From Andrena cerasifolii (Eukaryota; Arthropoda; Insecta; Hymenoptera; Andrenidae), in the NCBI RefSeq assembly GCF_050908995.1, contig NC_135124.1:7440001-7504000 (forward strand): 64,000 nucleotides of DNA. Direction: 5' to 3'. The notes under the pieces are model-generated. The model searched no databases and was not told the DNA's origin. It worked only from the letters and a program-made list of their open reading frames with translations. The translations under genes were made by a program, and so were the position numbers. Below are positions 1 through 10,143 of the stretch, piece by piece. The stretch's first letter is position 1; each line of letters starts with the position of its first letter.

Positions 1-807
1 CGTCATTAGGGCCAATCCGAAATACCGGGCGTCTATTAAACCTGGAACTAAGATAATTACCTGTACTGCCTGTCCCCCTGCCACCGGTTTCGCGGACACG
101 GACGGCGGCCCGCCGCGCTTCCCAGCCGCATTGTTGCGCTTCTTGCCCCTGCATGGACCCTCTCTGACCGCCCCCTCCCCCTTTTCTGCTTTTCGTTCCG
201 TGGGCCCAGGGCGGTTCTGTCCTCCCTCTGGCGCTGCTCCTCTTCCTCGCCCAGGACGTCGACGTCCTTGTTCTGCCTCTTTTCTGCCGCCGTTCTGCGA
301 CATGTATACTCTGCTGGGCCCTGGCCAGAGACATTCTTGGCGACGATTTACACGGTTCGGGCGGGGGCAGGCTGTGGATCCATTGATGACAAGCTGCATC
401 CGCGGTAAATTGTGGCCCTTTGGTCGTGGCCGGTCTTAATGGCTCTTAATTGCGCGCTGCTCGGCGATTTCTGAATGAGACGACGGGAAAGTAGGTGACG
501 ATTGGGCGGGTATGAGCGGGTTGTTTTCACTTTTGGGTAGCTTTAGGAAGATGAATGGGGCGGTGGTAAAGAGTCGAGTGTTGGTTAGTGAGTCTATGTA
601 ATCGGAGATCGACATTTTCTTAAACAGGTCTATTATGTTCTGTCTTCTTTCCTATAAATTTAATAGATGTTACTTGAGATAATCAAGTCCCGTGGTAATT
701 TAGAAGTATGAACTAAATAGTAGGGACGAAAGAGGTGCAGCATAATTTTGGGTGGTGATAGTAATAGTACAATACTTGAATTCCCGAGATTTATCATTAC
801 AGGTGCC
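1..807. other. GC-rich then AT-rich non-coding stretch
   Basis: The first 450 bases are GC- and pyrimidine-rich and contain an open frame of about 100 codons (131-439) with no recognisable domain, low-complexity composition and no family resemblance I can name. The rest is AT-rich. I see no RNA gene or repeat structure here. Confidence 0.5.
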
Positions 808-836
808 TTAAGGGGTTATTCCGGTTAGCGCGCCGA
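808..836 (+). repeat. single TTAAGGGG-type transposon end
   Basis: TTAA followed by GGGGTTATTCCGG matches 15 of 17 bases of the left terminus of the complete element at 55572 (TTAAGGGGCTGTTCCGG). No matching opposite end was found nearby, so this is either a truncated copy or a chance match. Seen directly: the 17-bp similarity. Inferred: common origin. Confidence 0.35.
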
Positions 837-3656
837 TAAATTCAGCGATTTTCAGGAATTTATTGCAACGAAAAAAATTATAGTAATGGAATAGAACTTT
901 TTTTCTGTTTATTAAACTACATTTCTACAGCAAGTAAAAAATATAAAAGTAATAAAATTATTGATTTTCAAATGCTTTTGAAAGTGTTCTTGATGACATG
1001 TTTAAAAATGCATGCCTCGCTGGTGCAGGCGATTTCAGCTGAAAGACTTATATGAACCCAAAAATCGCAATCGGAGTTATCAGTGACTTTATTACATATT
1101 TGAAAAGATACTTTTGCACGTTTTGTTCAAAACCACTGAAAGTTGTCTTCGTGACACGACATATTGTAAAACAGGGTCGAATGAAAGAGAGGAAAATATA
1201 GGAAAAATAATTCAGCAGGAGTCTGGAAGACTCCACGTGACTAGTTAAAGGTTAATGAAGGATCCATCAGTTATCAAATTTCCAAAATACGTCAAGCCAA
1301 CACGCATCGAAAGCTATGTTCCCCTTCGTCGATTCAATACATCAATGAATTGGTATCTGCTGAAGCAATCAATCACATTTCTTGTTCGACACTGCAATTG
1401 CTCCAATTTACTTCCATGAACTCGCGCCCTACAAGATTTCTTTGAACGGCCAGAGTAACATCGACGCTTGTAGTAGGGCCGGCATTTTGTAAAAATGTTC
1501 CCGTGCACGCTTTTGTGTAACACAGTGTACTCGGACGCGAATCACAGATGGTCCAGAGTCCGCGAAAGAGGCTCCAATGGAATCCCGTCACAACTGTACA
1601 CGCACACTCGTGGCGACCAGAGAGGAGCCAGAGGATGGGTAAGAAACCCTAAACTACGTTTTTAGCTGGACGTTACATTTGTCGGATACCGACCGCTCGG
1701 ATCCCGAATCCGTGGTCCCTCGTCGCGGGAATGCTTTGAGAATGTCGTGAACTTTTGAAATGTGGTGCTGCAACCGCGTGCCCTGGTATCGTTGCCGCGC
1801 TGAACCAGTCGATGATCTACAGTGATCTAGGGGAAAAAGCACGGGTTCCCATGAACGAAGACGATCGTTCCTTGCGAACGTAGTAAAAGGTCCACTTTGG
1901 GTTTAAATATTCTCCGCGATGACTTAAACTTCAGGTGTTATACCTAGTCAGGCGGCCAAAAAGAGGCGAATGTTTGTGATTTTTTTTTGAAAAAGCAGAA
2001 GCATATATTTTTACAGAACTTTTTGCACTTAAAAGAGCAACATCTAAAGAACATTTGGTAATTTTTTCGTAGAAAAAGATTTACGTTTATAATAAAATAA
2101 CAACCTACATCCAAGAAGCTTTTTTAAAAATTTGGTTTTGCGGTGAACAGTGAAAAATTATATAATATGTAGGTATGTAGTTTTGGATATCAATTATATT
2201 TTACACTTTTGTTTTCTGGTTCGAATCACGGTAATTAGGAGCCAACGGTGAAACTATGGAAGTGCAGACTGTGGTCAATTTCCATTCGATGGATGCTGAA
2301 GCTGAACTTCAATTAGCATCCAAATTATCGCATTGAATTGGTGTTGGTGATATATATATATATATATGCCTTTCGTAGCCAAAGGGTTAATCATTTCTTA
2401 CAGTATTTCGACTGGAGTTTTAAAACTTTTTATATTTCGCAAGGAAGAAGATGTATTCTTACCGTGATTTCTTCGCCCCCTTTCCGAGACTCCATAGCAG
2501 CTATTATTAGCGTATGGCTTTAGTACGCTGCGAAACATAGAGTAGGACGCTTCGTCGATTAGTATATTCTGACGATTTCTCAGCCCATAGGATATGAGCG
2601 TATCAAATCGATAAAAGCGAGTACGAGATTCCTTTGCGACAAGCTCGTATCGCTGAAGGGGAATAGTCCTGCATTTCCTTCAAGCATTTACAACCAGTGA
2701 TTACTCGAAGATTGAGTGCCTTGCACCATCCACATAATTCTCGCGAATTATCGTCGTCGGCACTGGCTGTTTCTGCTCGTGCCTCTCTATTCTGTTTTAT
2801 AACGCCTCAGGGAGATAGGAAATTATTCACTAAATTTTCCTATTTAAATTCTCCGAAATTCCTTATCCTAAAGTGCTTGCGAGATATTACCTATCAGTTG
2901 GCCTAACTGGATTTAACTTGGTTCACCATTCTTGCTTACTGCTAATTTGCAGTCGCAACGCTCGCTATTTTTTATTCAACTCCCAACATATCCACGTCTC
3001 AATGACTGTTGTCAATTCGATCTGTGTTGACGCATTTGTTACTGAAAATGAATCATAAATCTGCTGCAAAAAAGAATACGAAAAACACAGAGATTTCTAA
3101 GTCAGTGGCTTTTAACGTCGCTCGAGGTCCGAGCATTAAGGGTTTCATTTCTAATTGCAAGACGCCATAACGCCAACCGCGGAAGTTCTTGGGGCTACCG
3201 AAATTCATTTCCTTATCTTATCTTAAAGAAAATTGCACGCAAATTGCCGGGCTGATACTGAGCCTTAATTAAAGCTGTACACCGAGGTCGAGCTGGCCGC
3301 GTTCATTCCGCGAAATAGGAAACACTATGTATTTCGAAACGTAAATTCACGGAGTTGAGGTATGAGCCGCTTATTCGCGCGCAAAGGGACGTTTCGCCAT
3401 CAGCAGAAACGAAAACGGAAATAACTGAATACAGGAGACCATTAATCCTTTCTTATCTATTCCACGCTAAAGAATCTGCAGCGGTAGTTGGGAATGGAAA
3501 TGAAGTTGTTTAATATTCGATTTTTTGGAAGCATTGTGGATTTGCAAATTAAAGGCCTTGTAGTAATTGCAGATACTGATTTGTAACAGTAGTCTACGAA
3601 TGGAAAATGCAACAAACTGGAGGGAATTTAACAAGAGTGTAACCGAGATTAGAAGT
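837..3656. other. no recognised gene
   Basis: Mostly AT-rich DNA. Short open frames on both strands (60-72 codons) show no domain features. The only simple repeat I note is an (AT)9 tract near 2350. I see no terminal inverted repeats or RNA genes. Confidence 0.5.
2350..2367. repeat. (AT)9 microsatellite
   Basis: Nine perfect AT units. Ordinary simple repeat. Confidence 0.9.
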
Positions 3657-4145
3657 TACCGTGAAATGGGGTAACTTTGACCACAAAACTAGGTTTTAAC
3701 CCTTCGTAGTCACACGGAGTGTATCGCGCCCCAGAATATGTCTTTGCCTATAGGTATTTCTATAAATTTTTACTTTATAATAAAATTTAAAAATTTGGTG
3801 AATTATAACAAAAAAATCGCTTTTATCCATAACTATTTTTTTTTTAATACGAATTTCAACATATCAAAATTTACATTTCTAGAAAAAAACTAATAAATAC
3901 GAAAATGTTAACCCAAAAATGACATAAGAATGTGTGACCATGGAGGGTTAAAACAAATTCCTCAGACAAACTATCACAACTCAGACTATCATTCTCAGAC
4001 AAACTGCATCTTACACGAGGCAATTAAAACTATCCATAAAGCACTTCGCCCGAGAATAATCCCTGTTATACATATGTACAATAGATGCTAAAGGAATTTG
4101 TGTTGAAATCTATTTTTGTGGTAACAATTACCCCATTTGGTGGTA
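3657..4145. mobile_element. mariner-like inverted-repeat element (non-autonomous)
   Basis: Left end TACCGTGAAATGGGGTAAC and the reverse complement of the right end TACCACCAAATGGGGTAAT align through about 35 bases, including a shared ACCACAAAA block. Both ends carry TA, the target of Tc1/mariner elements. No transposase is present. A second element (3700-3947) lies inside it, so the outer element is the older. Superfamily assignment rests only on the TA ends; TIR pairing is seen directly. Confidence 0.6.
3700..3947. mobile_element. TTAA-flanked piggyBac-like MITE, nested
   Basis: TTAA at 3696-3699 and at 3948-3951 bracket a 248-bp AT-rich core whose ends are CCCTTCGTAGTCACAC and, in reverse complement, CCCTCCATGGTCACAC (13 of 16 identical). 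TTAA target duplication plus CCC termini is the signature of the piggyBac superfamily. There is no coding capacity. It sits wholly inside the mariner-like element, giving an insertion order. Confidence 0.7.
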
Positions 4146-4189
4146 CTTTAGAAGAATGAAAAACACTGTGGAAGCCCGAGGAACAGAAT

Positions 4190-4515
4190 TCGAAGGAAGT
4201 TATAGAGAAAACATAAGAAAACTGGCACCTACAGTCTGAAGAAAATTCTTGAAGTCTTGAAGAAACTAGAAAAGGTTGAAGAAGACTAAAGAAGCCTGCC
4301 GAAGAGTGAGGAAGATTCTAAGAAGCTCAAGAAAATTACAAACTGAAGCAGACTGAAGAAAACTGAAAACCAGTGAAAGAGATGAAGAAACTTTCTGAAT
4401 CCTAAAAGAAATTACAAAAGATTGTACAGAAGTAAAGAAGACTGCAGGAGAGTGAAGAAAAAAAGAAAGAAAGGCAGTAAAAGTGATTAAAGAGAACTGA
4501 AGAACAGACTAAGAC
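4190..4515 (+). repeat. degenerate purine-rich GAAGA/CTGAAGAA tract
   Basis: The plus strand is strongly purine-biased and built from drifting variants of GAAGA, CTGAAGAAA and GAAGACT at roughly 8-11 base intervals. It looks like an old, decayed simple-sequence array. No protein reading is convincing. Confidence 0.6.
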
Positions 4516-7126
4516 GAAAGTAGCCTGAGTCTCAGCTTTACCAAGTTTTATCCTGATGCACTCTGTGTGCGCAAAGCGATCTTTGTCGATTAGAATTACC
4601 TTCGATAGGATAGCTGGGAAGAATATTGCCAACTGGGCATAACGCTGTCTCAGCCTTCCGGAGCTATATGATCCACCTATCTACTAAATTATTGCCCATA
4701 AAGGAACTGAAAGTACATTCCTTCCAAACGAGTGAAACGAGCCTTCCCTGAAAACCTTTCAGAGGTACCGTTGCAAAGAGAGTGTGCATAGAAAATTCGA
4801 ATACTTCTTCCTCTAACTACAATGGACGAACTACATCTCCAAAATACTGATTTAGTTCATAATTCCAGTCCAGATAGAAGAATTGCATTTAAAAGGGATG
4901 ATTCAACACTTCTGTCGCGTAATCTCAACCAAACCTTTCGGCCATTTGTTTCGAACCTTTCCGTGGTTGGACGGCGCCTGTATAATTCTGTATGTGCCCA
5001 AGAAAACTTTGGATTTAAAGCTCGTGCACGAAATAAAGAAAATCTGCCAGGAAGTTAACTATACGGTGGTATAGTGACTTAATGTCACGTGGGAAATCTT
5101 AGGATCGGAATCGGTGGAGTCTCCAGCGAGAGTGGAGTCTAATTTTACGCATCGTCGACTGGCTTGGCTACGATGGACATACCAGAACGGATTACAGTGG
5201 TGCACGCCAGATGTTTTACCATATTCGATGGTTTCGCTGTAATGTCTCGACCAGTCTGCTTTCTGCTTTATACAGCTGCAACGCGCGGATTTCCTGTAAT
5301 TGCAGGCGGAACATGACCACGTGTGTAACTAGTTTTGGAGCATTTGAAGTCTTCTGGTAGAAAATTTGACAAATTTTGGTAACCTGGGTGTGATTAGTAC
5401 CAGAGTTTAGTTGATGGTGGTATATTCATGGGGAGGAGGGTTTTACAAGAAATGTTTTATTTCTTTTCATGAGGATTTGAGGGTTAATGATGTTAACGCC
5501 AAGCCTGGATGTTTATTTATTATGATTTTGATAATTTATGATTTTTATTTCGTTAGAACACACAGGTCACTTTGATAGGGACTGCAAGTGTACAGAAATT
5601 GTACAGAATTTTTGAAGTTTTAGAGTAGATAGGCAAGAATTGTACAGGGCATTTTGAGCTACAAATATTAACACCAGAAAAAAGTGTAATCTAAAATTAA
5701 TCCAATATTTTTCCTTAGTAATTAAACGAAGGAAGCACCTTCGGTTCATTGATTCGACGTTATGCCGTTCACGTAACGAAACAAGCAGAAATCATCGTAA
5801 CAGTCTGCTACTCCTCTTCAACATTATTCCACGAGAAAATTTAAGGTTCAATGTTCGTCAATCGCTATCACGAGGCACGTTGGCGATTAATGACTCTGAT
5901 TGTAATGTCGCATAATCTGCATGCATGCGCGCGCGCAAAAACTTAATATTGTCTCTCGACCAAGGTATTCCATCACGTTGATGATGCATGGATCTCGTCG
6001 TATGGTGCATGCCAGGCCTTGAATGTTGCATTTATTTGTTTGGAGTTCGTCAGTACCAGTTGAATGAGTTTAATCAATTCGTCAAAGAACTGGTTTCGCT
6101 GTAACTCGATTAAGTTGTACATCGATGAAACACTTGTTTCTCCATTGCGATTTGGACTTCGGACTCTTTTCTCATTTGTATCGTATTGCAAGCAATTAAC
6201 AGTCTAATTAGATTTCGATAATGAACATTTCTTTAGAAATGTTGGATGTATAGCTGAGGATACTCGATATTTTTTTTTCTCAGTCACATCTGTGACGTTT
6301 TGCCTTGCTTCCTATATTTAGCCAGGTACTTTTGTATTTTCCTCGTTGCCTTGTTCGGCGAGTGCCGCTCGACGGGTTCCCATGTAAACAAGGTGAACGA
6401 GTTCCTTGAATTAATCGATCAGCAGTGTTTCCGTTCTCACGTGAAATTCCCTTAAACTGGTTTGGCTTTCTGTTTAGGCTGGTGTTAATTAAAAAATTAA
6501 TTAACTTCTTCCGTTGACGGGAGCGATTTCAATCTCGAAATGACTACTGTGCCTGTTCACAACGTGAAGCTTTTGGTTGGGAGTACTCGATCGTTGGAAA
6601 TAGATATTTCGTAAATATTTCTTTTTAAGCGAACTCTTCCTTTTACCCATATATTTATTGCAAAGAGATTGATCAGTGCTCTATACTGGATGATAAAAGC
6701 TTGAATATAAAGTGTGATTGAGTAGGTACACTATGCTAGACCAAAATGAAGGGTGACAGTAATAATTACCAATTGCATCGAGTTACTGTTACAATATCGA
6801 ACTGAAAAATTACTGAACATAGTGACTTGTCAAAGTAAACAGTATTGAATTTTGACGCCATCGTACAACACACATCTCGTCGATAATACATTGATAAGAA
6901 TCGACTTTTCAGGCGTTTGATACCTCTTCGTTTATTATGGTTATTTTATTCTATGTGTGACGAAGATTATACAACATTACGTAACATCTGTAATTAATAT
7001 TTACAGTTGTTTTAGTAAGTTGATAATAATTTGATGTTTGAATTAACAATAATTCAGCATTTTGAAATAATAATGATACTAGAATATTTTTAAATAACAT
7101 CAATTTAACGTTTTTAATTATTTTGA
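4516..7126. other. no recognised gene
   Basis: AT-rich DNA with short unconvincing frames, among them one of 78 codons at 4822-5058 and one of 72 codons on the minus strand at 5973-6191. Small palindromes occur (for example around 6290 and 6485). No RNA gene, TIR pair or known repeat is visible. Confidence 0.45.
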
Positions 7127-7207
7127 ATTCAATATTTGGGTTAAACTTTTCCCCTGGGAAACCTTTTTTTTCACCGGGGATTTATATTGATCGAAAGCGC
7201 GTATCAA
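7127..7207 (+). repeat. arm 1 of a distant inverted repeat (pairs with 9230-9313)
   Basis: This block, including CCTTTTTTTTCACC and ATTGATCGAAAGCGCGTATC, recurs in reverse complement at 9230-9313 with a few mismatches. The two copies bracket most of the first tRNA-Asp unit and the retroelement remnant, about 2.0 kb apart. They could be two insertions of one dispersed repeat or the ends of a composite unit. Confidence 0.75.
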
Positions 7208-7499
7208 ATAACATGGAAAAATAACAATTTTGAGTTTAGGAATCTATTCGTTGAAAAGTTACGAGGCGAAAAAGTTGCGAAATTTTGACATACATATTTT
7301 CAACCTTAATTGTGACAGTTATAGTGGTTGTCGCATATGATTAGTTGTTGGAGATTCGAGGATTTTGTACAAGATACTTTTGTGAGATTTCGAACAAAAT
7401 TGCCTTTAACAAGTATTTTAACATATAAATTAATAATAACTTAGTAGTAAAACATTCTGTAGAAGAAAACAGAATTTAAAATGCGTACAACATCAAGAA

Positions 7500-7571
7500 T
7501 CCTCGATAGTATAGTGGTCAGTATCTCCGCCTGTCACGCGGAAGACCGGGGTTCGATTCCCCGTCGGGGAG
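7500..7571 (+). tRNA. tRNA-Asp (anticodon GTC)
   Basis: A 72-base cloverleaf decoding GAC/GAU. The 7-bp acceptor stem (TCCTCGA with TCGGGGA, including one G-T pair) is followed by discriminator G. The D arm carries the AGTGG motif of the A box, the anticodon loop is CTGTCAC with GTC in the middle, and the T arm is GGGTTCGATTCCC (B box). Intron-less, with CCA not encoded, as normal for eukaryotes. A 12-T run at 7575 follows immediately and suits RNA polymerase III termination. The sequence is identical to the copy at 9426. Confidence 0.97.
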
Positions 7572-7574
7572 GAA

Positions 7575-7586
7575 TTTTTTTTTTTT
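7575..7586 (+). terminator. RNA polymerase III oligo-T terminator
   Basis: Twelve consecutive T residues starting four bases after the tRNA-Asp 3' end. Confidence 0.9.
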
Positions 7587-8232
7587 CATATAACTCCCAA
7601 AAATATACAGAACTCTCTGTTTAATGCTCTGGCACATTTAACAATAATAATAATTATACGTCTTTATTACATTTCCAAAAGACACGAAGAGAAGTAAGGG
7701 GCGAGACTCAGCAACTTACGTACACATCAGTTTCGTGTCAACTCCGCGGTACAAACTATTGGTTGAATCTGATGTGGCTTGAACGATGAGAAACGAATGG
7801 AAAGGGAAATGTGATTTCGGCGAAACCGAACCGATCAGCGCGACGCCGTGCCGTCTGTTTATTGTTGGTAGAGTCTGGAGAAACGTAATCTCGACTAAGT
7901 CTAAGTGCCCCTATTCTACGACGCCGACTGTAAATTACCGGCCCAAACTGTTAGGCCCGGACGGACAGACCAAGTGTCTGCCACGTGCGGATTGACAAGG
8001 ACACGCTTGGAGTTAGAAAAATACCATTGTAACGCTCAGCGACACTCTACAGCGAGCCTGCTCCGGCTCATTACATTTGGTCGACGTCATATCACGCTTG
8101 GTATCATTTTCATCAGAAAAACACCATCAATCCATTTACTTCTATGAAGATCTAATACGAAATATAGAAATTGGCATTTTCATTAGTGAATGGCCTATTA
8201 CTATCTTTGTCTGTATGACTTTATGGTCTAGT

Positions 8233-9048
8233 CTAGGCCCTAGACTCTAGGACCACCGAAGCGCGTGGTTCGAGAGCTGCGACTTGAGAATCCTCTACGG
8301 TCATAAAATAAGGCCCTCTTGAAGCCATTTCAACACACCGACAATACAAAAGCCCAAATATTGCTACTATTTTACCGGTGTTTGAATTTATTTGTTCCAC
8401 GATACGCGATATTTGTGTGTTCACTGTGGATATTATTATTTTTTTTAATTGGTCTAAAAAATAGCTTTGTGGTAAATGGGCGGCGGAATCGCTCAGTTGT
8501 GAATCTGTAATACTAGACCGGTTAGCCGAAGCTGGCTTCCTCGGAATATTGTTCGAAAGTATTGATTTATATGAAACACCTTTTTTTTTTATAAAGTTAT
8601 TGATTGCTTTTGTATTTTTTCTCTCTCTAGCTTGATTGATAGATTCTTTTCGATTATTTTTTGTCTCATTTCTTTTAGCTTCGAACACCCTCTATTAGAA
8701 GCGGGGTGGCCGAAGTTTTTACAGTTTATGCAATAGGATTTTAGATCTTTTTGGGATACCTTTTCGTGTTCACTCACTCATAGATCCCGTGTCTTTTTTG
8801 CTGATATTTGGCGTTGGATTGTATCTAATACCGGATCTTGCTTTTAGGATTTGCTTGAAGGATTTGATCTTGGGTGATTTCTTTTCGCTGCCTTCGATAA
8901 ATTGTTGTACTAGTGGGTTATCTTTTATTGGGGTCTCCATGTTGGCCTCGCTACTGGCTTGTGAAAAAGCCTCTAATACCTGTGGATTGAATTTCCCATC
9001 GAGGTTTAAGACATCCTTCTTCGTACTGGTTTTCTCTTGGAAGGATAT
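8233..9048 (-). pseudogene. ORF1 (gag-like) remnant of a non-LTR retrotransposon
   Basis: Read on the minus strand, an open frame runs from 9048 to 8770, continues in a second frame 8777-8589 and a third 8688-8233, so at least two frameshifts are present. The second frame holds a zinc knuckle, CINCKNFGHPASNRGC, spaced C-X2-C-X4-H-X6-C and followed by a Lys/Glu-rich helix. That arrangement resembles the last knuckle of Jockey/I-type ORF1 proteins, which coat element RNA. The first frameshift coincides with a tandem GTGA duplication near 8772, consistent with replication slippage. The third frame (SYKSILSN onward) would be the C-terminus. No reverse transcriptase follows, so the copy is dead and truncated. 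Family assignment is from the knuckle and context only. Confidence 0.6.
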
Positions 9049-9229
9049 TTACACTCGAAATATTCTTCGCACTTATATTGGGAACTTTTAATAATAATAA
9101 CTAATAAATCCTTCACGGTAGTGCGATCCTATATATTTCAGTATAATCGCACAAAGAAAGTGTGATGAAATTGTACTTAGTATTGTGAATCCTGCCACGC
9201 GGCTTATGAAACTTTTAACTATTTGTGCA

Positions 9230-9313
9230 TTTGATACGCGCTTTCGATCAATATAAATTTCGGGTGAAAAAAAAGGTTTCTCAGGGAAAAACTTCACCTA
9301 ATATTTGAATTAG
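9230..9313 (-). repeat. arm 2 of the inverted repeat pairing with 7127-7207
   Basis: Reverse-complement copy of the block at 7127-7207, immediately upstream of the second tRNA-Asp segment. Similarity stops sharply inside the GCGTATCAAAT motif, after which the two loci differ. Confidence 0.75.
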
Positions 9314-9425
9314 TACTATTTCACTACTTAACTTAATAGTAATTTAACGTTTAAATTAATAATAACTTAATAGTAAAACATTCTGTAGAGGAAAACGCAA
9401 TTTAAAGTACGGACTACACCAAGAA

Positions 9426-9497
9426 TCCTCGATAGTATAGTGGTCAGTATCTCCGCCTGTCACGCGGAAGACCGGGGTTCGATTCCCCGTCGGGGAG
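9426..9497 (+). tRNA. tRNA-Asp (anticodon GTC), second copy
   Basis: A 72-base cloverleaf, base-for-base identical to the gene at 7500 although the surrounding duplicated flanks have diverged by several percent. Acceptor stem, A box, GTC anticodon and B box are all intact, and a ten-T terminator begins at 9501. Identity of the tRNA against drifting flanks indicates that both copies are under selection or homogenised. Confidence 0.97.
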
Positions 9498-9500
9498 GAA

Positions 9501-9510
9501 TTTTTTTTTT
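9501..9510 (+). terminator. RNA polymerase III oligo-T terminator
   Basis: Ten consecutive T residues just after the second tRNA-Asp. Confidence 0.9.
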
Positions 9511-9561
9511 CATAGAACTCCCAAAAATATACAGAACTGTCTGTTTAATACTCTGGCACAT

Positions 9562-9599
9562 ATAATAATAATAATAATAATAATAATAGTAATAATAAT
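9562..9599. repeat. AAT trinucleotide microsatellite
   Basis: Near-perfect AAT repeat, longer than the same site in duplicate copy 1 (near 7640). Confidence 0.9.
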
Positions 9600-9898
9600 T
9601 ATACGTCTTTATTACATTCCCAAAAGACACGAAGAGAAGTAAGGGGCGAGACTCAGCAACTTACGTACACATCAGTTTCATGTCAACTCCGTGGTACAAA
9701 CTATTGCCTATTTGTTGAATCTGATGTGGCTTGAACGATGAGAAACGAATGGAAAGGGAAATGTGATTTCGGCGAAACCGAACCGATCAGCGCGACGCCG
9801 TGCCGTCTGTTTATTGTTGGTAGAGTCTGGAGAAACGTAATCTCGACTCAGTCTAAGAGCCCCTATTCTACGACGCCGACTGTAAATTACCGACCCTG

Positions 9899-10065
9899 GA
9901 GGGTCTCTTCTTCTTACCACTAGCACGCCGGAACGGTACTGACACTGGCGGCACGTAACGGACACGGAACTGATATGTGTGCACAGACCTTAAAGGTCTA
10001 AACACACTTGTCAGTTTCGTGTCAGTACCGTTCCGGCGTGCTAGTGGTAAGAAGAAGAGACCCTC
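9899..10065. mobile_element. palindromic (hairpin) MITE-like element
   Basis: The outer 47 bases at 9899-9945 are a perfect reverse complement of 10019-10065 (start GAGGGTCTCTTCTTCTTACC). Pairing continues imperfectly inward to a central AGACCTT/AAGGTCT palindrome near 9990, so almost all 167 bases fold into one hairpin. A third, same-orientation partial copy of the left arm lies at 10071-10143. No clear target duplication was found. Hairpin MITE is the simplest reading; an inverted duplication is the alternative. Confidence 0.7.
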
Positions 10066-10070
10066 TACGC

Positions 10071-10143
10071 CCCTCTTCTTCTTACCACTGGCACGACGGA
10101 ACGGTACTGACACGGGACGGACACGTGTGCGCAGACCTTAAAG
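10071..10143 (+). repeat. partial extra arm of the 9.9-kb palindrome
   Basis: Starts CCTCTTCTTCTTACCACTGG and follows the left arm of the neighbouring palindrome with scattered mismatches and a deletion through GCAGACCTTAAAG, where similarity stops near the palindrome centre. It appears to be a half element abutting the full one. Confidence 0.7.

Larger units (their letters stand above)
7421..7940 (+). repeat. direct segmental duplication, copy 1 (contains tRNA-Asp)
   Basis: About 520 bp that recurs at 9337-9892 in the same orientation with roughly 90% or higher identity by eye. It comprises about 80 bases upstream of the tRNA, the tRNA, an AT/AAT-rich patch and about 300 bases of unique flank. 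Because flanks on both sides are copied, this is duplication of a genomic segment rather than a tRNA-derived SINE. The open frame at 7786-7995 is shared with copy 2 and is not a gene I recognise. Confidence 0.85.
9337..9892 (+). repeat. direct segmental duplication, copy 2 (contains tRNA-Asp)
   Basis: Second copy of the segment at 7421-7940. Differences include an expanded AAT microsatellite (about 9562-9599) and a short insertion near 9707. Its right edge meets the palindromic element at 9899, whereas copy 1 continues into unrelated sequence, so the palindrome marks one duplication boundary or a later insertion at it. Confidence 0.85.

Noticed and set aside
7786..7995. Nearly identical peptide frames in the two tRNA-Asp duplicates (also 9738-9923)
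   Set aside because: They are conserved only because the whole segment is duplicated; they diverge at the duplication edge and have no known domain.
7421..9892. tRNA-derived SINE
   Set aside because: Similarity extends upstream of the tRNA as well as downstream, there is no poly-A or simple-repeat tail after a shared body, and the tRNAs are perfect; a segmental duplication fits better.
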